Shown one piece after another: positions 25,401-37,400 of a DNA stretch of 64,000 nt (position 1 is its first letter; each line of letters starts with the position of its first letter). Origin of the DNA: Prunella strophiata (taxonomy: Eukaryota > Chordata > Aves > Passeriformes > Prunellidae). The notes under the pieces are model-generated. The model did no database searches and was not told the DNA's origin. It saw only the letters and a list, made by a program, of their open reading frames with translations. Position numbers and translations under genes: made by a program. Location of the stretch: positions 113,454,254 to 113,518,253 of the forward strand of contig JAZBQD010000030.1 of the NCBI GenBank assembly GCA_036583965.1, in the 5' to 3' direction.

Positions 25401-28400
25401 TTCTTGGGTTAAAAGTGAAAATAATTGAGGTGTCATTTCTTCATTGGACAGTTTATCCTTAAAAGACCTTGTAGAGAGAGAGCCAGGGCTCCATTTTTAG
25501 TTTGTTGGAGTGAAGTGCTGCAGAACTCAGGGTTTGTGAGACTGTGACAGAGATAAGAACTGATAAATATCTGAGTGCCAACAAGAAATACCCTCTCACA
25601 CATCCCAACTTGGCAGAAAAAAGAAGCAAAAGAATCCACATGAAACAACCTCAGGGTTGGACTCATACTCCCAAAAATCCTTTAAGCAAGGTCACAGGAC
25701 CAAAATAACTGCCTAGATCCCATCATCAACAGCTCATGGAATCACAGAAGGTTTGGAGTGGAAGGGACCTTGGAGATGGCAGGGACACCTTCCACCCTCC
25801 CAGGGTGCTCCAGGTCAGGCCTGGAACATTTCCAGGGATGAGGCAGCCACAACCTCTCCATGTTTACCCTACTTCTCCCAGCAGAAAGCTCTTGCAGGAC
25901 CCCAGAACTTCCAGGATTTCTGCTTTGCCCTTTATGTTTATTCCCAACCCAATAATACATAATATTCCTAATAATATTCCCAATAAATATGCCCAAGTAA
26001 TATGTTTATTATTTAGAGCTGCTGGTTTGTTTTCCAGCTGCCATTGTCACAAACAACTCCAGAGGGCTCAGGATCCATGGATGCTCTTCCAGCAGCACTG
26101 AGGCCTCTCCTTCCAGGATTTATAAATTATAACTGAAGTGGCTGAGGGAGCAATGAAAGTATTCCATGTCCATGCCATGGAGATGATGGAATATCATCAG
26201 ACAGCAGGAGTATGGAGTGAGGTGAGGAACAGAACCCAATTTTCCAGTTTCCCACCTCTCCATTCCCCACAAACCTGTTTGTGAGTTAATCTTCAGGCCA
26301 ATACCAGCTCCTGCTAAAGCTAAGGAATGAACTGGAAATCCAAGAACAAACAGGCCCTCCAGCTGTACAAAATTATTATTATTTGTTACACTGAACTCCT
26401 TTGAATGCTGAGGGTTTGGGATAAGATATGATTTTGCCTCTGTTATGGTTTAGAATTCAAATTTTCCACCTACACTCATCTTCCTCTAAAACATCCTTTT
26501 TTGGGGATACAATCCATGGACAACAGGGATGGATATCCTGAAAATCCTGAACCATGCAAGGCTGTACAGGCCAGGAGGTCTTTGTGTCTCTTCAGCTCCA
26601 AATTTTATAGTATAATTTTTCGAAAAAAAATTTGAATTTAAGAAGCTTGGCAAAACTTATCTGCCAGGCACACCCCAGATGCTGAGGTGGGTGAGGCTTT
26701 AATTCCCAATTTGCCATTCAGCCCTATCCAAGGGTTTTTACTGGCTCTGGTCTTGAAAATAGCCAAGCTCTCACTGTTTGCATCCTAAAAATGCTCAGGA
26801 AAGGAAAATTCTTACCAGGCCCCTGAAACAGAGAGAGGTACAAGTGCTCCATCTCCTCCTCAGACAGGTAAACTGGGAATGTGGTGCAATCCAGCAGCAG
26901 GTGACAAGCTGCAGAGAAAGCTTCCTTGCAGTCCCCTCTGAGGGGTCCCAACACCAGCTCCAAGTCCCACTCCTCCTCCTCCTCCTTCTCCTTTCTGTGC
27001 TCAGAGAGGAGAGCAGTGGAATTCTTGCTCCTGAAGGGTGAGCCCCGGGCTGAGAACAGCTCTGAGAGCATTTGTTTCACCTGAGGCACAGTGATTTGTT
27101 TGCCATCCCAGGGACTCTTTTTCTTGTTGCCACTCTCAGGTAACCTGTAGCCATTCTCCTTTTTCTCCTTCCCACTCAGATTTATTGCTGCAATCCCTTC
27201 AGGACTCATTTCTTGGAGCTGCATCCCAAAGATGTATTTGCTGGCAAACTTGGCCACCAGCTCCTGGATGCAGTGCAGAGTTTTCTGGATGCTCCCTCCT
27301 TTTTTCCAGACATCATCTCTCTCCAGGGTCACTGTGGGCACCCCCAGGTGCTGGCACAGCTCTGGGGAGGAGGCACTCAGGCCAATGCCACTGTCCTCTG
27401 ACTTGAGGGTGGGGAATGGAGCCTCCTCCTCCTCCTGCAGCCCAGGTTTGGTCTCCAGGGTTATGTCCACATCTTCCTTTGGCACTGGGCTCTGCAACAG
27501 CAAGTAGGGATGTGGTTAATGGGGCACTGCCAACAGAGGTTTCACTTGGAGAACAGCAATGACAGAAAAAGGAAAAATTCCTGTTTGTGATGCCCAGTTT
27601 CAGGATCACAGTTGTTTACAAACAGCTCCATTCATTCCCCTTTAAAACCCACGATCTGTATAAATATATAATATAAAATACATTAAATATATATATATTT
27701 ATTATATAAAAATATCTGCATAAACCTCACAATTGACTCATCAAACAGAGGGATGTGTTCCCTTAAAACCAATTTCCCCCAGAGCAGTGTTCCATCTGTT
27801 GCATTATTTCTGCTCAAATGCAGGTATTTGTTCTGCTGGCACATTTTGGCAGGCTGTGCTCCTGGGCTTGCTTTATCCCATTTATTCCTCATTCCTCAGC
27901 ATGGTCCTTTGCACACCAACAATGCCCCATTGTGTTCCACTGAAATATTCATTGAAAGCCCTGCAGACCCAACCAGCTGTGAAGCTGGGCTGCATTTGGT
28001 AACTCCAGTTTTTAGCTACTGCATTCTGTTTCCAAAACCATTTAGATCCCATCCTTCTCAGGGGTAGACAAGATTAAACCCCCTCAGTGCCACAAATAAT
28101 TCAAACAGGCCAGAACTGAACACCCAGTGAGAGTAACAAAGCAGCAGAGTGCTCTGGAAGGAGCCAAAGAAGAGAAGTTTCAAAAAATCTTCGTTGTTGT
28201 ACTAAAAAATTCCATAGAATTACAGGTTTGGGTTGGGAGGGATCTTAGAAATGATCCAGTGCCAGCCCTGCCATAGGCAGGGGCACCTTCCACTGTGCCA
28301 GGCTGCTCCAAACCCTGTCCAAGCTGGCCTTGGGCACTGCCAGGGATCCAGGGGCAGCCACAGCTGCTCTGGCAATTCCATCCCAGCCCCTGCCCACCCT

Positions 28401-31400
28401 CACAGGGAAGAATTTCTAATTCCCAATATCCCATCCAACCCCTACTCTTCTTTAGTTTGAAGCCATTCCCTGGGTCCTGTCCCTCCATCCCTTGGAAATT
28501 GTCTCTCTCCATCTTTCCTGTGGTTTCCTCCAGGTGCAATTGTCATTGAGGCTGAAGGAGAATTAACATTTTAAATTCTGTCCCAAAATCATTCAAACCA
28601 AGGGTTTTAAAGGGTTTTACCCATCTCTGAGCGGGTTGAAAATCACCTACCCCATTGCCACTGCCTGTCTCAATGTCCAGGTAGGAAGGGGGCATTTGCA
28701 CCTTGCTGAGCACTTTAAAACAGGTTTTTAAGGCATGAGTGAGTTCTGGCAGTCCCAACACTTCCATGTTCTCCAGGAGAGACTGCACCATGTAACTGCA
28801 GCATCTGGGGCAGGTACTGAGTCTGCACCTCTGAGTAGAGCTCCTGAAATAAAAAATGAATTTTTAGAGGAGTTATCCCATCTCATCCATCACTGAGCAG
28901 TGATTGTTAAAGGCCAGCCTTACCAAAGGAATCACATCCAGCAGGAACACCAGCAGGGTGCAGAGCTCTGAAATGGTGGGAGGAGTGCTCACATTTGCCA
29001 GAGGATACCTCATCCCCGTGGATTTGTTTCTGGAGTGAAAGAAACATTTTTATGGAAGGTTTTTTTCATGGCAAAATTCTGGTTGCAAGCAAAAAGCTTC
29101 ATTAAAATCAGCACAAAATACTGAACAGCTCTGAGGCAAAGGGCTTTCTAACAGAGCAGGAGAAAAGATTCTGTAAAACAACCTCAACTCTGTGTGGTAT
29201 GATGAAGAGCTGCTAATTTTCAGAGTGCAGAATCTTCTTTCTTAGAGTTATAAAATGATAAAAAGAGAGATATCATCTAATCAGAGGGTTGGAAGAGACC
29301 TTAAATCCCATTTAGTATCTTTATTTTTCTTCTATAACCACCTCCCCACGTCCCCTTCCAATCCTTTTTCCTTCTTCTGTTGATTTGAAAGGAATTTCTT
29401 TTGTTCCAAGGTTGAAATTTCCATCTAATTTTTTACCTGGTTGCATTCCTGAATTATTTGTGGACACAACTTACAGATCTGGCTGGTTCTACCATGTGGG
29501 ATGTCCCTTAAAAGCTTCAGTAAATATTATTATCCTGAACAGACAGCTCTGAAGTGGCATTTTTGAGAGCACAACATAAACACCTGAAACAATCTTCAAA
29601 GCATTTGGTCAGGTAATCCCAGAGGAAATCAGTGCTTAAGGATGTGATCAGCAAATTCACTGTTTTGACAATTTCTGAAGCATTTTTGTTCTCTTTGATT
29701 GCACTGGAAGGGAGAGAAAAGGAAAAGAAAAGCAGATGTCAGTGAGGATTCACATCACATGAGCTGATGGACTCAAAAATCTCTTTTCCCTTTTCTCTAC
29801 AAGTTAAAAAAATGTTGATTTTTTTAAAATCAAAGACTAATTCATTCTGGAATAGCTGGGGCATCTTTCAGATGATGGGAATCACAAGGCTGAGCTCTGT
29901 CAGCAGCCTGATGTCACTGTGGTTACTCAACACCCATCACATGCAGCAAACTTCATTTTTACTCTGCTAACCTAAGAGAAATTCATTGTGTGTAGAGAAA
30001 AGGGGAAGCCAGAGAAGAATTTCATCCTCTGGTCAGAAAGTTACTTTATTACAACCCAAAACCTTCATTAAACTCCTTCATTTCAACCATGTTGCTTAAA
30101 AACTGATCCAGTTTCAGCTCAGAGCTGGAAATTTGCCATACCTTGCCAGGGTGTTGCCACTTTGATTGTAGCTGAGTTTGAGATCAGAACCCAGGGTGTC
30201 TTTGCAGTAGGAATAAAAAGCTCTGAGAACTTCCAGGAACAGATCTCCAACAACCTGTGGCCCTGCAAGAAAAAGGGAAAAAGAATTCAGGATGGGAAGA
30301 ATAAGAAAATTCTACAGAGGAGGGAAAGAAAGAATAATTTCCGTGCCCTAAACTTGGAATAATTAAAAAAAAAAAAGAAAAAAAAAAGAGCAGTGTATAA
30401 AATGAAAATATAAAAGTTTAAGAATAGTAGAAAAAGTCAAATCTTGTTATGTTTGATTTGATATCTTTAAATAATTGTTGCATTGTTAAATCCATTTCTA
30501 AAGGGAGTGAAAGTCTTAATGGCTTAAGGCTCAAGGAGTCAAACTTTATGTGCTGACTAGAAAGATTAAACTGGATAATGCAGTTCAGCTAAATATCCCT
30601 GGTTTAAAAGGGATTTATTATCCCTTCATTTGTACTTTGGAATAATGCAGATTGTCAGGCAGCCAAGCAACACATCCAGTAGGGCAATGTCTCTCATTTA
30701 CTTTCTAAATTAGGTTAATCAATACATTTATAATGAAACAACCTCTTTGACAACATCATTCCCCACCCAAAATATTTTTAAAAATGTGTCAAGTCACTTT
30801 GGTTTGATTCTTTAGTGCAGAAAAGTGAATTTGCCCTTGAAATAAGGATGGGCAGGGTCTGATCCTCCTGGTGCTGCAGGGACAGACACAGAGAGGGAAG
30901 AGCAGATCCACCCAGGGAACAAATGGAGCTGAAACGTGACACAAGGGTGGAAGTGCTTCTTTTTAAGTGCCCCTCAGATGCCAGCTCAAGGCTCAGAATC
31001 CCAGAATTATCAATGCTGGAAGAGCCCTTCAGGATCACCCAATCCCACCAGCATCACCCCAAACCCTGTCCCAGGGGCCACATCACAGAATCACAGAATG
31101 ACAGAATCATAGAATCACAGAATCACAGAATCACAGAATGATGAGGTTGGAAGAGACCTCTCAGATCATCGAGTCCAACCCTATGTCCCAACACCTCAAC
31201 TCAGAATCCAGACTATAGCACCAAGTGCCATGTCCAGCCTTTTTTTAAACACATCCAGAGATGGTGATTCCACCACCTCTCTGGGAAGAGCATTCCAGTT
31301 CTTTAGTATTCTTTCGGTGAAAATGTATTTCCTAATATCCAACCTACACCTTCCCTGAGGTAGCTTGAGACTGTGTCCTCTGATTCTGTCAGCTGCTGCC

Positions 31401-34400
31401 TGGTGGAAGAGACTGACCCCACCTGTCCACAACCTCCCTTCAGGAAGTTGTAGAGAGCAATAAGGTCACCTCTGAGCCTCCTCTTCTCCAGGATAAACAC
31501 CCCCAGCTCCCTCAATGCCTGCCTTCAAAACTCCAGACTCCTTCCTGAAGCACTCCCACGACAGAGACTCCAAACCCACTGAGGCAGTCAGTTCATCCCA
31601 AGGCCTGACCACTCTGCCAGGGGAAATTTTCTTCCCAGTCCTCCAAGCCTGAGCCTCCCCGGGTGCCATTTGAACGCCATTATCCTCTCATTTTTTCACG
31701 GCCACTCCTGGCCAGGGACTTGTGCAGAGCCACAAGGTCCCCCTGAGCCCTCCTTTCGGGCTCCCTTCCACCCTCAGGGGTCTCATTCCCCTTCCCAGCG
31801 TCCTCAGTAATTCTCCATTCCCTTCCCAGCTCCCTCAGGGATTCTCCATTCCCTTCCCAGCTCCTCAGGAATTCTCCATTCCTTCCCAGCTCCCTCAGGG
31901 ATTCTCCATTCCCTTCCCAGCTCCCTCAGGGATTCTCCATTCCCTTCCCAGCTCCTCAGGGATTCTCCATTCCCTTCCCAGCTCCTCAGGAATTCTCCAT
32001 TCCCTTCCCAGCTCCCTCAGGAATTCTCCATTCCCTTCCCAGCTCCCTCAGGGATTCTCCATTCCCTTCCCAGCTCCTCAGGGATTCTCCATTCCCTTCC
32101 CAGCTCCCTCAGGGATTCTCCATTCCCTTCCCAGCTCCTCAGGGATTCTCCATTCCCTTCCCAGCTCCTCAGGAATTCTCCATTCCCTTCCCAGCTCCCT
32201 CAGGGATTCTCCATTCCCTTCCCAGCTCCCTCAGGGATTCTCCATTCCCTTCCCAGCTCAGTTCCCTGCCCTGGACACGCTCCAGCCCCTCCAGGGCTCT
32301 CCTGCAGGACCAGAACTGGACACAGCCCTGGAGGGGCCTCTCAGAGGCAGCACAGAGGGACAATCCCTGCCCTGCTCCTGCTGCACACACAATTCCTCAC
32401 CCAGCCCAGCTGCCAGTGGCCTCTTGCCCACCTGGGCACCCCTGGGCTGTGTCCAGCCCCTGTCTCCAGCACCCCCAGGGCCTTTCCTGCATGAGCAGCT
32501 CTCAGGACACTCTGTCCCAGCCTGTAGGGTTGGGGTTGGCACAACCCCCAACCTGGGTTGTGCTGACCCTACAGGAGGGCACAGATTTGCATTTCCCTCC
32601 CTGGGATCCATCCATGCTCTGCAGGGCTCTGTGGGGCAGCCAGAGAGAACCTGGACAGGGCAATTTTTTTGCTCTGTTCCAGAGCAGGGCCTAGGCAAGG
32701 AACAGCCTCCTGCACACTCCACACAACACAGGATTAGGATTGTGCAGGGTTTTGTTAAGTTCTACTCAGATTTGGGATGAACACTTTACCTATTTCAGGT
32801 TTGTCCAGGAGGCTGATGAGGATCCTGAAGGGTTTGAGATAAGCCTGGTGCTGCTCCTCTGGGTCAGCCTCTGGAAATTTCTGGTGCAGAATCACAATCA
32901 AACTCTAGGAAAACATCACAATGTTACCCATCAGAGACAGATTGTCATCTTAGTAAGTGCTGAAGTGTTTCTAAATTTGATTTTGTTTAGGACTGACTAC
33001 AAATGAAGTCAAATTTTCCATCCAGGGTAAACAAATCAATTCCATCTTCCCATCATCTCTACTCAAGGGCTGATCTTATCCAGAGAAACATTTTTAAATA
33101 ATTCAGGTAGTTCAGCCAAGATGCTTCCCTTTGGTTTCCTTTGATGCCATAAACAATCCAATATTGGGATAAATACAGCACAGAGGCTTTGAGATAGATG
33201 GAAATGTAACCACAGGAACAGAGAGGGAAGGACAAACCAATAATTCTGGACACAGTTTGTGCTAAAATGTCAAGGATCATGAATTTATCTGGAATATATC
33301 TGTATAAAATGAACACCAACCTCAACCAAAAGATCTTTAGAGTATTTTCCAAAGAAATAAACAGCATGGTCTTCAGAAGTGGTGGAGTCTGGAGCAAAAG
33401 TGCCACCTTTAATATCAGAGCCTACAAGAAAACAGAGGCAGGAGGAGCTCAGAGAGCAGCACAGGGCACTGAGGGGTTTATATTGAATTTACTCTGCATT
33501 TTTAATCTTTGGCATTTCAACAGCCCACTGGTCCCAGTTTGAGGGCATCCAGATGTTCAACACAACACATAAATCAAAATAGTGGGAATCACTATTTCTT
33601 CCACAAAAATAAGGTTAAAAGAGTAACTTTTAGTCCTTTTAGTTCACTGAACCATTTCACAACAAGCTGTGGGTGGAACCAGAATTTATCAAATTCCCTG
33701 GGATTCAGAGAGAAATAAATTCACCTCTGAAGAGAGGCCCTGTTAACCAAATATTTATTTGTATTAAGGCACTTAATAAATGGCAAATAAAGACCCCTTT
33801 ATCATCATTCATTAACAGCTAAAGAAATGTATTTCAATTTTAAACACTGAATTTTTTGTTTTGCTCTCAAGTATGCAGAACATTGAAAATCCCTGGATTT
33901 TGCACAGTACCTAGCAGCCATGCATACAATCTCCTGTTGAGGGACATGTCTCTCCTCAGCAGTGTCTGAGTGGCTGCTGACAGGATATAAACCAGATCAG
34001 CCCTTCTGAGCAGGATGGTGCTTTCCTTGCAGTCCTAGGGGGGAAAAGAAAGATTTTTCAGCTGTTGGTGAGCACTGAAAGGAGTCAAATTGGTGATGGG
34101 CTGGGTTTTTGAACTGGGAATATTAATGTTTTGGGGAAAAGGTAAGAAAGCATCAACAGGAAAATTATTTGTGTGCTAAAATGTCAAGAATTCACAGAAT
34201 GACTGGGTTGGAAGAGACCTTCAAGATCACTCGAGTCCAGCCCAGCCCCAACACCTCAACTAATCCCTGGCACCCATCCAGGCTTTGTTAAACACACCCA
34301 GGGATGGGGACTCCACCACCTCCCTGGGCAGCCATTCCACAACTTTATCACCTTTCTGTGAAAACCTTTGTCCTGCTATCCAACCTGTATTTCCCTTGGT

Positions 34401-37400
34401 GCAGCTTGAGGCTGTGTGCTCTGGTGGTGTCAGTGCTGCCTGGAGAAAGAGCCCAGTCCCAGCTGAGCCCAGGCACCTTTCAGGAGCTGTGCAGAGCTGA
34501 GGGCACCCCTGAGTCTCCTTTTCTCCAGGCTGAGCACCCCCAGCTCCCTCAGTGCTTCCTCTCAGGGTTTGTGTTCCCAGCCCCTCTCCAGCCTCGCTGT
34601 CCCCTCTGAGTGTCCCAAGGTCCTTCCCAAGCTGAGGGGCCAGAGCTGGGCACAGCACTCCAGGTGTGCCCTCACCAGTGCCCAGGGCAGGGCAGAATGA
34701 GCTCCCTGCTCCTGCTGGCCACACCATGCCTGGCACAGGCCAGGAGCCTTTGGCCTTTTGGCCACCAGGGCACTCTGCTGGCTCGTGTCCACCCTGCTGG
34801 CCATCAGGTCCCCTTCTGCCTGGCCTCTGCCCAGCCCTACCATCCCCAGCCCATGGCACTTGCAGGGGGTTATTGTGGCCAAAATGCAGGATTTGGCACT
34901 TGGACTTATTAGATTTCATCCTGTTGGACTCAGCCCATCCATCCAGCTATTCCAGGTCTCTCTGCAGAGCCCTCCTACCCTCCAAGAGATGGACACAGCT
35001 TAGTGTGGTCTGCAGATTTACTAATGAAAGACTCAATCTCCCTCATCCATGTCATCAATAAAATAAATGTGCCACAATCACAAGGGATCTGAGAAAAGTG
35101 GGATCATGGAGTCACAGGATGAGAGGGACCTTCAAAGCCCACCCAGTGCCACCCCTGCCATGGCAGGGACACCTTCCACTGTGCCAGGCTGCTCCAGCCC
35201 CAGTGTCCAGCCTGGCCTTGGGCACTGCCAGGGATCCAGGGGCAGCCACAGCTGCTCTGGCAATTCCATCCCAGCCCCTGCCCACCCTCACAGGGATGAA
35301 TTTTTTCCCCAATATCCCATCTAACCTCTACAATCTTTCAGTTTGAAGCCATTTCCTATGTCCTGTTCCCTCCATGCCCTGGAAATTGTCTCTCTCCAGG
35401 TTTCCCTGGGGCTCCTTCAGACCCTGCAAGGCCACCCTGAGCTCAGCCCAAAGCTTCTCTTTCAGACTTAGAAATCCTTCCTCCATCCTAAACACTGCCT
35501 GTCCTACAGGGAGGTGAGGAAACAATGGGAACAACTTCTGTTTTAAGTAAGATTTTCTCCCCTGGTCTTTACCAGAAATAACTTCATATGGACAATTCTA
35601 AAATCCTACTTGAATAAACTCCATATGGTTTCCACATGAGCTGCTTAGGCCTGAATAGTTCAAGCACATCCCAAATATCCCCCAAAAGCCCCCTGAAGAA
35701 AAATAATTTCTTCAGCCTTGGAAGCTGTAAAGACTCTGAGAAGCAGCAGAGTCCTCCACTCCTCAAATTGATGAGGCACAAGGAATCCCAAATTTAATGG
35801 ATTCTGAAGGTTCAAAATTCAGCCATTTGGCAATAACAGAGGTGGGAGCTGGGCTGCTTGCACAGAACACACCTTCCATGGGAAAATCCCAAAAGAATCC
35901 CCTTACCAAAGCTGTATAAAATGGGAAAAAGAAGAGGATTGCTTCCAGAGTGTTCCTCTGCACAAGGACATTGGAATCCAGCACTGACACACACAAAGAC
36001 TTTATCTGGAAAAGGAAAACACAATATTTTATTTGATTTTGATATCAAATAATCACTGGAAGGAAAGGAACAAAATTTGGCTACCTATGAACAATATTTT
36101 GCTTAAATAAGAGGATAACTACAATTTAATTCCTGCACCCAAAGTGAGTTAAAACAAATTTTTGTGGATATTAAAAGAATTTTTAATATTGGGTTTGTAA
36201 GGGTACAGAATGTCCCAGAATTACAAGATGTAAAACCTCCCAAAATGCAGATATTACTCTAATTAGCCTAACACTTATTCCATCACTCAACACAAATTAC
36301 TCCCTACAGAAGATTTCATTTCACTGGAAAAATAAAAAGACATAAAATTTCAGAGCAGCAAACACTGTGGGAACTGCACATTAAACACTGAAACCAGAAA
36401 AGCTGCTCTTCACTTGAAATGGATGGAGCAATTTCAGAGCATGGACTTTTCAATATCTGTTCTCAAAATATTTTTAATTGCATGGCATCCTAATTTAATC
36501 CAGAGAAAGATGGGACTATGGGGTTGTTTTAGGTTACAAGGTTTAGCTGGGGGTGTGTGTGTTCTATCCCCATCTGTCAGAGCTGGGGCAGTTCTCTGCT
36601 GTTCTTTGGGCAGTTTTTTCTTTCTCTCTCCCACAGCCAATCCTCCCTCCAGGAGATCTCTTCTGTCCATGGGCCATTAATTATTAATTATCTTCTGTCC
36701 ATGGCCAGTGAGTGTCCCTGCATGGCTGATCAAATTCCATCATCCCACTGGGAGATGCTCTGCCCAGGGCAGGAGCCAAGCATTCCTACCTGGATAGAAT
36801 CTGAGCCTGGAACAGCACAGCAGCCTTTCACTGCATTCCCAGAGGAGCAGCTGCCTTTTCCACTGGAGCTTCAGAGGAAAACTCCCCCCTTGTGCAGGAT
36901 CCCTGCTGCAGCAGAACCAGCCCTGGCACTGCAGGAGGGCTGCAGCCCCCATGGCATGGGACTGTGCCACCACCCTGACACACAGGGGCTCAGCTCCTCT
37001 GCTGACTCTGCCAGTGCTGTTTTGTATTGCTGCATTCTTATTTTTATTTTTATTTTCTTTTCCCTAATAAAAACTGTTATTCCTATTCCCATATCTTTGC
37101 CTGAGAGCCCCTAAATTTCAAAACTATAATTCAGAGGGAGGGGGTTTGCATTTTCCATTTCCTGCCTTCCTTAGCAGACACCTGGCTGTTCAAACCAAGC
37201 CAGGGGTGTAAAATGAACTTACAGTGAGTTTATAATCAGTGCCAAGCATGAATTTCTGCTGCTTGCCAGAGAGTTCCCTGTTGATGTGGCTGACAATGAA
37301 GAGGGAAGCAGGGAGCCTGATGGAGGGGCTGCCCAGGACACTGCCCCAGAGAGCTCCATAAAACACCTCCTGGCCCATCAGCAGGGACAGCTTCACCAGC

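Noticed and set aside
31722..32780. Plus-strand frame of 352 codons
   Set aside because: The same CR1 minisatellite translated at a second locus.
34260..34919. 219-codon frame as CR1 ORF2
   Set aside because: It starts with text resembling the CR1 reverse-transcriptase tail but soon runs through the untranslated 3' region, so no intact domain is present.
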